DNA from: Bdellovibrionales bacterium RIFOXYC1_FULL_37_79
GTDB lineage: Bacteria > Bdellovibrionota > Bacteriovoracia > Bacteriovoracales > Bacteriovoracaceae
DNA length: 64,000 nucleotides
NCBI GenBank assembly: GCA_001770015.1
Contig: MEQB01000011.1
Location: forward strand, 1 to 64,000
Direction of reading: 5' to 3'
In this document: positions 25,552 through 33,713 of the stretch, piece by piece
How positions within the stretch are numbered: position 1 is the first letter of the stretch
Layout of the letters: each line of letters opens with the position of its first letter
Made by a program: the position numbers and the translations under genes
The notes under the pieces: generated by a model
Databases searched by the model: none
Seen by the model: the letters and a program-made list of their open reading frames with translations, nothing else
Told to the model about the DNA's origin: nothing

Positions 25552-27419
25552 TATTTATACAAATATGGTTCGATTAGACTGACCGGCTCAATTCCATCAT
25601 CATTAAGGTAAATTAAAAAAGGTGGCCCTTCTTTGGTCTTTGATTTAAAAAAACCGCTGGTAAAAATACCATTGTCTCCAAAAAGTATTTTATAGTCGCT
25701 TGGGCCTTGAACGTATTTGTTCAGGGTGATCAGAATATTCCTTATATATTCAGGTGAAATTTTTCCATCATTTTCATCGTAATTAGCATATAATTGATCG
25801 AGTCCTTTTTTGATTGCTGAGTAACAGGATCGTTCGACTGGCTCCATGTTATCAATATCCTTAATCCGGCATAACTGTGCCAAAGCGCCGCTATAGCTTT
25901 TAGCTAAATTGATTATATAATCCAACCCGGCATTGGTTACACTGTTATTAAACATAACTTCAAAAGGGATAATCAGTTGTTCAGATTCAATATTGCTAAC
26001 AATTTCCAATCCTTCTTTTTGATAATTATTTAAAATTTGAATAATTAATCTCTGGTATTTTTTTGAAGTAAAGGAATCTTTCTTAACTCTAACATTAACC
26101 GATGCCCTGGCCAGTATTTGGGGAGTGGGATCGCTGCCATCAACTGGAATCAGGATTGGCTTTTTATTTTCATCTGTGGCATATTCAATTTTGATTTCCT
26201 GGTTTTTGAAAGCATCAAATTTAATTTTATCACTTCCGAACGTTATCATGTTTATTGGAGTACGGGAAAAGCTGGTGGAGGTATTTACTCTCCGGGTGAA
26301 ATATTTCTGATCATGGCCAACATTATTTAGATCAAAATGCTGGGTCTCCGATAAACCGCTTTTTCCCCACATTAAAAACAACCAGCGCCCTTTTTCTTGG
26401 ATGAGGGATGCTTCCTCTTCGGACTTCTGATATTCCGCCACTAAATTTTCAGAAATTCCTTTGAACCTGATCAAGTCATTTATTTCATCGGCAAGGTCAT
26501 CTTGGTTATTAATCGAATCAATTGCTTCTTGGTCAAATTCAAAAACCCGGGCGGTTTCATCAACGGTGGTGTGAGAATACTCTAAATTAATCAAAGTCAA
26601 ATAAACCAGATGAATAAAGTCATTTCCCACTGACGTCTCCACCGTGGTGGCTTTGGTTTTACTTCGGATGTAGGTTAAAAACATTGAAGGTCCATCGTTA
26701 GTGATAGGTTTTTGAATAATGACTTCATTAAGATGGGTAAACATAATGCTGGCTTTATTGATTATTTCTATGAAATAAGGCGATTGGTAGTTGAAGCTGG
26801 CAGATGCGCCTATACCGATAGAATCAGTTTTGCTAACAAGTTCGCCGGGTAAAATGCCGGTATAGTTTGAATGCATGAATTGTTTATAACTATGAGTTAT
26901 ATACCTATAATTGGATAAAAGAGCTTGCTTATAGGTGGCAGCACGATGTTGGTATTTATATATGCGCCTATAGTAGAGTTTGCCAAAGAGTCCAATGTTG
27001 TCCTCAGGAATCGTGACCGTTCCATTATGGGCCAGATCAGTCAGCAATTCTGCACCATTAATTTTTATTCCTATGGTGTCCTCGACGATCCAGCCACCAG
27101 TAGATGATAGATCCGGGTAAAGCTCTCTTTCCACTTTAATTTTAATGAATCCAATACTGATGGAAAAATCAAAACCAATTTGATTTTTGGCACCCAATTC
27201 GAATAAATAATCCCAGCTAAGAATTTCTGCAACCTTGGATTCAATTTTTTCTTGGCAAATTTTTTCAAAATTTTCGGTTAATGCTTCCTCAATTTTGTCA
27301 AAGTGTCCGTTTTTTTGATCCTTATTATTTAAATTGACTTGAAAATAGGTAAAGCTTGGCTCACTAGCAGATAGATTAAAAAATAAACAAACACAAACTA
27401 GCGATAATAATAATTTCAT
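25548..27419 (-). CDS. large exported protein of unknown function
   Basis: A 623-residue protein with a signal peptide (KLLLSLVCVCLFFNLSASEP). There are no further obvious membrane helices. The region about 60-330 is rich in beta strands (GFDFSISIGFIKIKVEREL, SIGIGASASFNYQSP), and about 330-380 is acidic and helical (DDLADEINDLIRF). Two cysteines near residue 560 (LCRIKD and RSCYSAIKK) could pair. No family is recognised. The gene stands alone, and its stop overlaps the convergent NlpC/P60-like gene by 4 bp. Confidence 0.65.
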   Translation of the reverse strand: MKLLLSLVCVCLFFNLSASEPSFTYFQVNLNNKDQKNGHFDKIEEALTENFEKICQEKIESKVAEILSWDYLFELGAKNQIGFDFSISIGFIKIKVERELYPDLSSTGGWIVEDTIGIKINGAELLTDLAHNGTVTIPEDNIGLFGKLYYRRIYKYQHRAATYKQALLSNYRYITHSYKQFMHSNYTGILPGELVSKTDSIGIGASASFNYQSPYFIEIINKASIMFTHLNEVIIQKPITNDGPSMFLTYIRSKTKATTVETSVGNDFIHLVYLTLINLEYSHTTVDETARVFEFDQEAIDSINNQDDLADEINDLIRFKGISENLVAEYQKSEEEASLIQEKGRWLFLMWGKSGLSETQHFDLNNVGHDQKYFTRRVNTSTSFSRTPINMITFGSDKIKFDAFKNQEIKIEYATDENKKPILIPVDGSDPTPQILARASVNVRVKKDSFTSKKYQRLIIQILNNYQKEGLEIVSNIESEQLIIPFEVMFNNSVTNAGLDYIINLAKSYSGALAQLCRIKDIDNMEPVERSCYSAIKKGLDQLYANYDENDGKISPEYIRNILITLNKYVQGPSDYKILFGDNGIFTSGFFKSKTKEGPPFLIYLNDDGIEPVSLIEPYLYKY

Positions 27420-27574
27420 GAAGACTCCTTAAGTGATGTAAATGTTTCTCGGAGTTTTCTTGAAGGTACTGTAGGCTTTTATGGATATTTCTGATTGATT
27501 TATATCAGCTTAAAAGATAACAAAATTGAAAACATGAGGGCCGGATAGGGAGGGAATCTAGTCGGGTATTGAGC

Positions 27575-28315
27575 TTATTTAACTAAGGCAATATTTGCCA
27601 GGAATTCAGTGAATCTTCGCCAAGAATTTTTATCGGCATCTTCACGGTAAGATGGGTTTCCCCATACAGTGAAAGCATGTGGAGCTTTACCATAACTGAT
27701 CATTTCATGTGATAAACCATGTTTTTCAAGTTCTTTGGCCAAGTTAGCAAACTCATCCATGGTGACAGCAGTGTCAGCAGTACCGTGAAAGATTAAATAT
27801 TTTCCTTTTGCGGAAGAATAATTTTGTTCTTTGGGGGTGGAAAGACCTCCATGAAAGGTGACAAAACCTTTTAGATTTGCCCCCGATCTGGCGAACTCAA
27901 GTGCAGCTGCGCCACCAAAGCAATAACCGACCATGACGGTATTGGCTAAGTTGAGTCCTTTGGCCTTTGCTGCATCTAGACCGTGGCTGAGTAATTTACG
28001 TATTTTTATTCTGTCCTTATAGAGCTCTTCGGTTCGTTGACGTTTGTCGGTTGTACTAGTCGGACGCACGCCTGCGCCAAAGAGGTCAACTGCAAAAACA
28101 TTGTATCCCAAATCAGCAAGCATCTGTGCCCGTTTTTTTTCATAATCGGTAATCCCGTCCCAATCATGAATAATCACTACCGAAAGGGCATTGGCTTTGG
28201 AGGAGATCCAATACCCCTGGTAGGATTTACCATCAATGGAATATGATAAATTTTCACCAGCTACGACTATTACAGGGAGTAATGCATGTAAGAAAAATAA
28301 TTTAAAGTAGTGCAT
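27575..28315 (-). CDS. exported dienelactone hydrolase family protein
   Basis: ATG 28315 is preferred over an earlier start because AGGAG lies before it and a signal peptide then begins the protein (HYFKLFFLHALLPVIVVAG). The 246-residue alpha/beta hydrolase has HDWDGITDYEKKRAQML, the nucleophile elbow GYCFGGAAALEFA with Cys as in dienelactone hydrolases, FHGTADTAVT with the acid, and APHAFTVWG with the His. A Cys-Asp-His triad is thus complete. Export is unusual for the classical enzyme but common in this subgroup (YghX/dlh-like). The substrate is unknown. Confidence 0.82.
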   Translation of the reverse strand: MHYFKLFFLHALLPVIVVAGENLSYSIDGKSYQGYWISSKANALSVVIIHDWDGITDYEKKRAQMLADLGYNVFAVDLFGAGVRPTSTTDKRQRTEELYKDRIKIRKLLSHGLDAAKAKGLNLANTVMVGYCFGGAAALEFARSGANLKGFVTFHGGLSTPKEQNYSSAKGKYLIFHGTADTAVTMDEFANLAKELEKHGLSHEMISYGKAPHAFTVWGNPSYREDADKNSWRRFTEFLANIALVK

Positions 28316-28398
28316 AATTGGACTCCTGAATTTTACCCTTACTTCAAGTGCATTAAATGAGTCATTCATTACATGGTATTTTAAATAGGCCTGTTAAG

Positions 28399-30438
28399 TC
28401 ATATATTTGTATTCAGTTTTTTTAATGCATGCTCTCGGCAAAGATCGATTTCTTCGGGGGTGATTTCGAGATCATGGCCCATGATGGTCGATAGCTTGAT
28501 ACCGTGTTTTCTTGCCAGGGAGTCTATTTCGCGAACTTTATGATAGTCGAGGTTTCTTGACAGGGTAAAGGATTCAAAGCGTGATTCCAGGGCAAGCAGG
28601 GCAGTTTCAGCAAGGCAAGCATATACGGTATTGCCGGGAAGGCCAATATCGCATGTGATTTTAGGATTACCTGGAAGTTTAACCTCACCGCTGGCGATCA
28701 CTAGCACATCAGGTCTTTTAGCTGCATCTTCCTTGGTTATATCAAATGGACGGCTGACGTCACAAATAACACATCCTGGTTTAACTTTTTCAATATCAAT
28801 TATTTTTGCCTTGTTTGCACTCGTGGTGGTGATTATGTAATCTGAGGAAGGGGCGTATTTATTACTGTCTGTTGATAGATGGATTTCACAATGAGGGTTA
28901 ATCTTTTCAATTTCTTCTTTTAATTCAAGTAGAGCGTGAGGGCGGGGGGAAATGAGCACGACAGTTTTCCAGGATTGACAAAGGAGTTTAGCACAAACGG
29001 TGCCGATACTGCCGGTCGCACCAATAACCATGACTTGTCCATGGAAGGTTTTATCAACTTTTTTAACCAGACCCATTCTTTCAATTGCAAAACTTCCTGC
29101 CCATAAAGTTGCGGCTGCGGAAAGTGAATTTCCGGTGGTTACCGGCACTGGACTAAATCTGGCAACGGTGACACCTGCATCACCTACAATTTTTGTATAA
29201 GCACCAAGACCCATGACTTGAATGCCATTTTTTTTTGCATGTTTGCATATGGCTATAAGTTTTTTATAAATAGGTTCCGGTTCGCTGGTTAATAACATTT
29301 TTGGCGTTTCAAACAGAGTGTAGATAATTCCTTTGGCCTTGCTTCCATTGGGGCTTATGATTTCCCCTATTTCTCCATATTTCACGCCAGGGGCAAGCGT
29401 GATCATTTTTTCAATCAAAGGATTCATTTTTTTGCTAAAGGGTAGAATGGGTTTGAGCAGAGGGTGCCTGAAAAGATCTCTGGTTGAAAGAGGATGAACA
29501 ATAAAGCCAAATTTTTTGACTTCTTCAAGTCGATCTTTAAAATCTACAACATGGGGTTTTAAATCATAGGTATCAATCCATTCAAAAATGTCTTCGTTGG
29601 AGATAGGAAGTTTGCTTCTCTTGATTATTTGAAAGATTGCCTCAATAACGGCATAATTTAGATCTTCTTGATAAAATGGTGCTGGTGTGCAACTTATGAT
29701 TCTGGTAATACCCGCCAGCTCAAGTCGTTTTTTATTTTTACTATCAAGTCGGTCAAGAACCATGGTTTTTCCAGAGAGTTGGTCAATTTTAACCCTTTCA
29801 AGCTGGGCACAGTTGGAAACGTAAATATCGCAATTATAAAATTTTGAAAGTGATTTATATTTTAACAATTTGTTCTTTGTAAAATCCTTCTCTTTGTATC
29901 TTTCTAATTTGCTCTTTAGAAGAAATTCCTTAATGGTGAAAAAGAACCGCTCGACACTTTTTTTTCCACTTAAGGTGCGGGGAATTCCCATAAGAAAATA
30001 AGGGTCACAGGAGATTAGTTCAGAAGCATATTCTTCAAAGATATTAAGCAATCTGGTTTGTATTATTCCGCTAAAAAATCCAACCTTTTTGTTGATCATT
30101 AAATCAGGGTTTGCGATCAGGTATTTTTGAATTGTCCAAGGAAGATAAATTTCACGAAACTTACTTCCATCGACCACAAGGCTTTGCTTCACCAGTTTAC
30201 TTACTTGAGAAAGGATGGGGTGCATGTAATTTTTTTTTCCAATACTACTTCCGCTTGGAAGGCCTGAAATAGCGATAACATCTGCTCTACCGTCGTGTTT
30301 TGTAACTAGATCGCAATAAAGTTTTATGTTTAAATCAACTCCGTAATGAGTAATGCGAAATTTCTGGCCGGCAAATTCAATAATCTTGCTGAAGTTGGTG
30401 TTGGGGGAGTTGGTGGAGATATTTATTATTTCTTTCAT
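28399..30438 (-). CDS. acyl-ACP reductase (AAR)-like protein with extra N-terminal half
   Basis: A 679-residue protein in two parts. The C-terminal ~330 residues resemble cyanobacterial aldehyde-forming acyl-ACP reductase: QVMGLGAYTKIVGDAGVTVA, the TTGNS segment, the NAD(P)-binding GATGSIGTVCAKLL, then IICDVSRPFDI-like and VYACLAETALLALE segments. The N-terminal ~340 residues (ADVIAISGLPSGSSIGKKNY, DIYVSNCAQLERVKIDQLSG) have no family I can name. The protein overlaps the SDR gene upstream by 4 bp (ATGA). By analogy it could reduce an acyl thioester to an aldehyde within a lipid pathway. The family relation is clear; the reaction is inferred. The usual catalytic Cys of AAR is not obvious to me. 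Confidence 0.72.
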   Translation of the reverse strand: MKEIINISTNSPNTNFSKIIEFAGQKFRITHYGVDLNIKLYCDLVTKHDGRADVIAISGLPSGSSIGKKNYMHPILSQVSKLVKQSLVVDGSKFREIYLPWTIQKYLIANPDLMINKKVGFFSGIIQTRLLNIFEEYASELISCDPYFLMGIPRTLSGKKSVERFFFTIKEFLLKSKLERYKEKDFTKNKLLKYKSLSKFYNCDIYVSNCAQLERVKIDQLSGKTMVLDRLDSKNKKRLELAGITRIISCTPAPFYQEDLNYAVIEAIFQIIKRSKLPISNEDIFEWIDTYDLKPHVVDFKDRLEEVKKFGFIVHPLSTRDLFRHPLLKPILPFSKKMNPLIEKMITLAPGVKYGEIGEIISPNGSKAKGIIYTLFETPKMLLTSEPEPIYKKLIAICKHAKKNGIQVMGLGAYTKIVGDAGVTVARFSPVPVTTGNSLSAAATLWAGSFAIERMGLVKKVDKTFHGQVMVIGATGSIGTVCAKLLCQSWKTVVLISPRPHALLELKEEIEKINPHCEIHLSTDSNKYAPSSDYIITTTSANKAKIIDIEKVKPGCVICDVSRPFDITKEDAAKRPDVLVIASGEVKLPGNPKITCDIGLPGNTVYACLAETALLALESRFESFTLSRNLDYHKVREIDSLARKHGIKLSTIMGHDLEITPEEIDLCREHALKKLNTNI

Positions 30439-31496
30439 TTGATTTTTTCGCTCTTTAAAAAATCATTAAACCCTTTGAAAAATTTTTTTTGATAATTTTT
30501 AAATAAAAAATTATCAAGGAGATCGGGATAATCTTTTAATCTGTTATCAATATGGTAACCGCCGATGTCGTTCATATAAGGTAAAATTTCACTTGGTATC
30601 TCAAGTTTGCGGGCAAAAGCCTTGTACAGGGGTTGAAAAGTGCTAAATGGTTTAAAATCTCCAGCAAGTTTGAATTCATCTCTGCAAACTGCCAGAAATT
30701 CTTTAACGGTAGGATTATTTTCGGGAACGAGGTTATATATTTTTACCGGATCATCCCCCTGAGGGTTGGTTAGCATGTGTGCAATCCAGTTACAGACCAT
30801 ATCAACGGGGATGAGAGGTAAAATAGTTGTTGGATTAAACGGAAACAAGATGAAAGGAAGCTTTTTTATCATTTGAGTGATAAAAAAATTCCCCGATAAA
30901 AATTTGAGAAAATAATAGGGTCCATCAATTCGATTTATCCTTCCGGTAGTACTATCACCAACCACGATGCCTGGCCGATAAATCCGAACCTTGGCATTGA
31001 TGAAAATAGATTTCCTAACCATCAATTCGGCTGACATTTTGGTTTGTGCATAATTATTGGAATATTTAACTTTTGGAATGCGCTCAACACTTTCAAAAAG
31101 ATCCCCTTGTAGATCTCCTTTTACAGCGATGGTTGATAGATAATGGAAGTATTTTAACTTTTTAATTTGCTGGGAAAAGGTTAAAAGATTGAAGGTGCCA
31201 ATAATGTTGGTGATATAACATTCCGTGGCGTCAGCCTGTAAATCATATAAAGCAGCGGCGTGAAGTATGACATCAACATTTTTTAAGATCATTTCGCGAT
31301 CTTCTTTTTTTGAGAAAATCTGTCTTTCGGTGAGATCACCTTGGATTAAGATAATCTTGGGCGTTTTTGAATAAATAGATTTATTTATTTGAGCCGGATT
31401 TCGCACTAAAAGAAATATTTTATCAAAATCCTCCATGATTTTTTTTGTAATTTCACTTCCAAGAAAACCAGTTGCTCCTGTAATTAAAATATTCAT
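30435..31496 (-). CDS. extended SDR, fatty-acyl reductase/epimerase-like
   Basis: A 353-residue extended short-chain dehydrogenase. It has the NAD(P) motif ITGATGFLGSEITKKI, VILHAAALYD, LSTIAVKGD, the catalytic YAQTK (YxxxK) and RPGIVVGDSTTGRI. The last two points, and the loop RIDGPYYFLKFL, are like the reductase domain of fatty acyl-CoA and thioester reductases (NAD_binding_4) and of LinC-type proteins rather than sugar epimerases. It lies between a lipid kinase (6 bp gap) and the AAR-like gene (4 bp overlap), so it probably works on an acyl or keto-lipid intermediate. Confidence 0.75.
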   Translation of the reverse strand: MNILITGATGFLGSEITKKIMEDFDKIFLLVRNPAQINKSIYSKTPKIILIQGDLTERQIFSKKEDREMILKNVDVILHAAALYDLQADATECYITNIIGTFNLLTFSQQIKKLKYFHYLSTIAVKGDLQGDLFESVERIPKVKYSNNYAQTKMSAELMVRKSIFINAKVRIYRPGIVVGDSTTGRINRIDGPYYFLKFLSGNFFITQMIKKLPFILFPFNPTTILPLIPVDMVCNWIAHMLTNPQGDDPVKIYNLVPENNPTVKEFLAVCRDEFKLAGDFKPFSTFQPLYKAFARKLEIPSEILPYMNDIGGYHIDNRLKDYPDLLDNFLFKNYQKKFFKGFNDFLKSEKIK

Positions 31497-31501
31497 AAAT
31501 A

Positions 31502-32479
31502 TTAAAACGCCTCAATCATATCCAATCCGTAGCTATGCTCTTGGATGTTGCCACTTTTAAAACAGAAACAATGGATAAAGTTAGGATTAATGGTAATGTT
31601 AAAAGTTTTGTTGGTTACTAACTGTTCGCCGTCTCCAAAGAACATCAATTGTTCCTTATCTAAATTGGTAAGTTTGACATTATCTGTTTCAAAAAAAATC
31701 AGGTCAGGATCATTTATGGGGAAATTTCCTTTTTTGATACTAAGAATGGCCTGAATTAAGGATTTTCTGGTTTGATGGGTGAAGATGGTAACATTGAATT
31801 TGCCATCTTGGTTGCAGGTGGCAGGGGCTAAATTAAATTTTCCAGCAAGTGTTGGCTGATTGTTTATAAAAAGCATGGGAGTTTTAACTTTAATAATTTT
31901 TTTCTCAAGATGAGATGATTCAATTTTGATATTGTAGTGTGGAAAGTTCCATTTTGTAATCTTAAATCCTAAAATCATGGAATAAATTTGGTCTCCGGTA
32001 TATCTCATAATATCACGAAAAAACGGAAATTTTGACCTAAGGGTATTAATGGAAGTGGCGACATCGCTGGCAAGCCCGATTCCGCCGTTGGTAATCATGT
32101 ATTTCCCATTGATGTTAATCAGATCGATTGGTTCAATTTGCCGGTTTTGAAACATCGTAATTATTTTTTTTATATTTCTACTTATTCCTAATTCGCCAGC
32201 AAGGTCGTTGGCAGTCCCGGTTGGGATAATAAGTAACCTAACCGGGGTCCCGGCCAGTTCTTGGATTAAAACGTTGGCGGTGCCATCTCCTCCTACGGAA
32301 AATATGTATTCTGTACCCTCTTTAATATCGCATGCCACTTCTTTTTTTAACCCGTCAATTGACGGAGGTGTGTGGAATATCAATTTATGTCGAAACAGAT
32401 ATTCCTTAAGCTTGTTTTCCCATACTATTCGATCAGTGCCGCTTGCTTTGGCATTTAAATAAATTGATATCTTTGCCAT
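31502..32479 (-). CDS. diacylglycerol/sphingosine kinase-family lipid kinase
   Basis: A 325-residue DAGK_cat-domain protein. It has the nucleotide-binding SVGGDGTANVLIQEL and the IPTGTANDLAGELG loop typical of bacterial DgkB/YegS and sphingosine kinases. The C-terminal beta-sandwich carries MITNGGIGLASDVA, and FFGDGEQL. It transfers phosphate from ATP to a lipid hydroxyl at the inner membrane. It is the first gene of the three-gene unit with the SDR and the AAR-like enzyme, so the phosphorylated lipid is probably a pathway intermediate or product. Confidence 0.85.
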   Translation of the reverse strand: MAKISIYLNAKASGTDRIVWENKLKEYLFRHKLIFHTPPSIDGLKKEVACDIKEGTEYIFSVGGDGTANVLIQELAGTPVRLLIIPTGTANDLAGELGISRNIKKIITMFQNRQIEPIDLININGKYMITNGGIGLASDVATSINTLRSKFPFFRDIMRYTGDQIYSMILGFKITKWNFPHYNIKIESSHLEKKIIKVKTPMLFINNQPTLAGKFNLAPATCNQDGKFNVTIFTHQTRKSLIQAILSIKKGNFPINDPDLIFFETDNVKLTNLDKEQLMFFGDGEQLVTNKTFNITINPNFIHCFCFKSGNIQEHSYGLDMIEAF

Positions 32480-32579
32480 AATGGGAAAAGAGTATAGTTA
32501 TTTTTAGTTTTAGGCAATGAGGGCATGGATCTATATGTAAAAACTTCTAGATTTCTATCCCAAACCTAGTTCTCTTGCT

Positions 32580-33713
32580 ATGATGGAAAATCTCTTCTTA
32601 TGGGTGAAAAACATGCATAATCAATATTTTAGTGACCTAAATTATTCTCTTGGAAACGAAGATACTAAAGTGGAATATGAGATGGTTAGGAGATTAAAAC
32701 CTAATACTATTATTTCAGTATGTGGTTCAGGCAGTAGGACATTGCCCTTGCTTGCATCTAGTCCCCAAAAAATGATCTGTGTAGATTTGGCTTCTCAGCA
32801 ACTTGGGTTACTGAGACTTAGAATTGAGGTGTTAAAAAAGCTTAGTTACGATGAATTTTTAAAGTTTTGGGGATATGCTCCATATGCGAATACTTCACTA
32901 AATCGAAATGAAAGAAAAGCGATGTTTGAAAAATTATCGTTACTCGCTTCAGACTGGGAATATTTTTATCATTTGTTCACCAAAAATGATTGGGATACGA
33001 TTTTATATGAGGGAAAATGGGAAAAAACCTTTTTTATATTCAGTCGTTTTGTTTATTTGATGTTGAAAGAGAGAAGAGGTGAACTTTTTGAATGCAAAAC
33101 TCTCCTCTTACAAAAGGAGTATATCAAGAAGAAATTTCCCAGATGGAGATGGACGTTTATTTTGTTTATCTTGGGAAATCGTTCCATGTTCAATACGCTT
33201 CTTTACAAAGGCCAATTTGTTAAAAAAAATATCCCAAAGGGGTATTTGAAATTTTACATCGATGCTTTTAATTATTTATTTAACCAGATTCTTGCGAGGG
33301 AAAACTTTTTTTTACAAATTTGTTTTCTTGGGAAAATAATGTTTAGGGAGGCAAATATTCTTGAAGCCGAGCGTGTTTGCTTTGATGAGATGAAAAGTAA
33401 TTTAAATCAACAGTCTACGGAGATAATAGAGGTACAGGGGGATTTGATTCAAACCATCTGTAGTTATGAACAGGTTGATTTTATTTCCATGAGTGATGTA
33501 CCCAGTTATTTTTCAGGTGAACAAGAGAAAAACTTTTTGCAAACAATCAAATCAAGTCTTTTACCAGGAGCAATTCTGGTACTTCGAAATTACCTGCGCG
33601 TACCGGAGTGTGATCAAGGCGGTTATGAGGATGTAACTGACCAATATCGTGACCTTATCGCACAAGAAAAGGTTCAAGTATATCAGTTTTGTATATTAAG
33701 GTACAAGGGTTAA
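32580..33713 (+). CDS. DUF3419 (BtaA-like) lipid aminocarboxypropyl/methyltransferase-fold protein
   Basis: A 377-residue protein of the DUF3419 family, which includes BtaA, the enzyme that transfers 3-amino-3-carboxypropyl from SAM to diacylglycerol in betaine-lipid synthesis. It has the SAM-site-like ISVCGSGSRTLPLLAS and MICVDLASQQLGLL, a family-typical YEGKWEKTF, and a C-terminal FISMSDVPSYF and GAILVLRNYLR. No BtaB partner is next to it. It is divergent from the lipid kinase unit (100 bp) and shares its stop bases TTAA with the convergent dikinase gene. A role in the same lipid pathway is likely; the precise reaction is unknown. Confidence 0.75.
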   Translation: MMENLFLWVKNMHNQYFSDLNYSLGNEDTKVEYEMVRRLKPNTIISVCGSGSRTLPLLASSPQKMICVDLASQQLGLLRLRIEVLKKLSYDEFLKFWGYAPYANTSLNRNERKAMFEKLSLLASDWEYFYHLFTKNDWDTILYEGKWEKTFFIFSRFVYLMLKERRGELFECKTLLLQKEYIKKKFPRWRWTFILFILGNRSMFNTLLYKGQFVKKNIPKGYLKFYIDAFNYLFNQILARENFFLQICFLGKIMFREANILEAERVCFDEMKSNLNQQSTEIIEVQGDLIQTICSYEQVDFISMSDVPSYFSGEQEKNFLQTIKSSLLPGAILVLRNYLRVPECDQGGYEDVTDQYRDLIAQEKVQVYQFCILRYKG

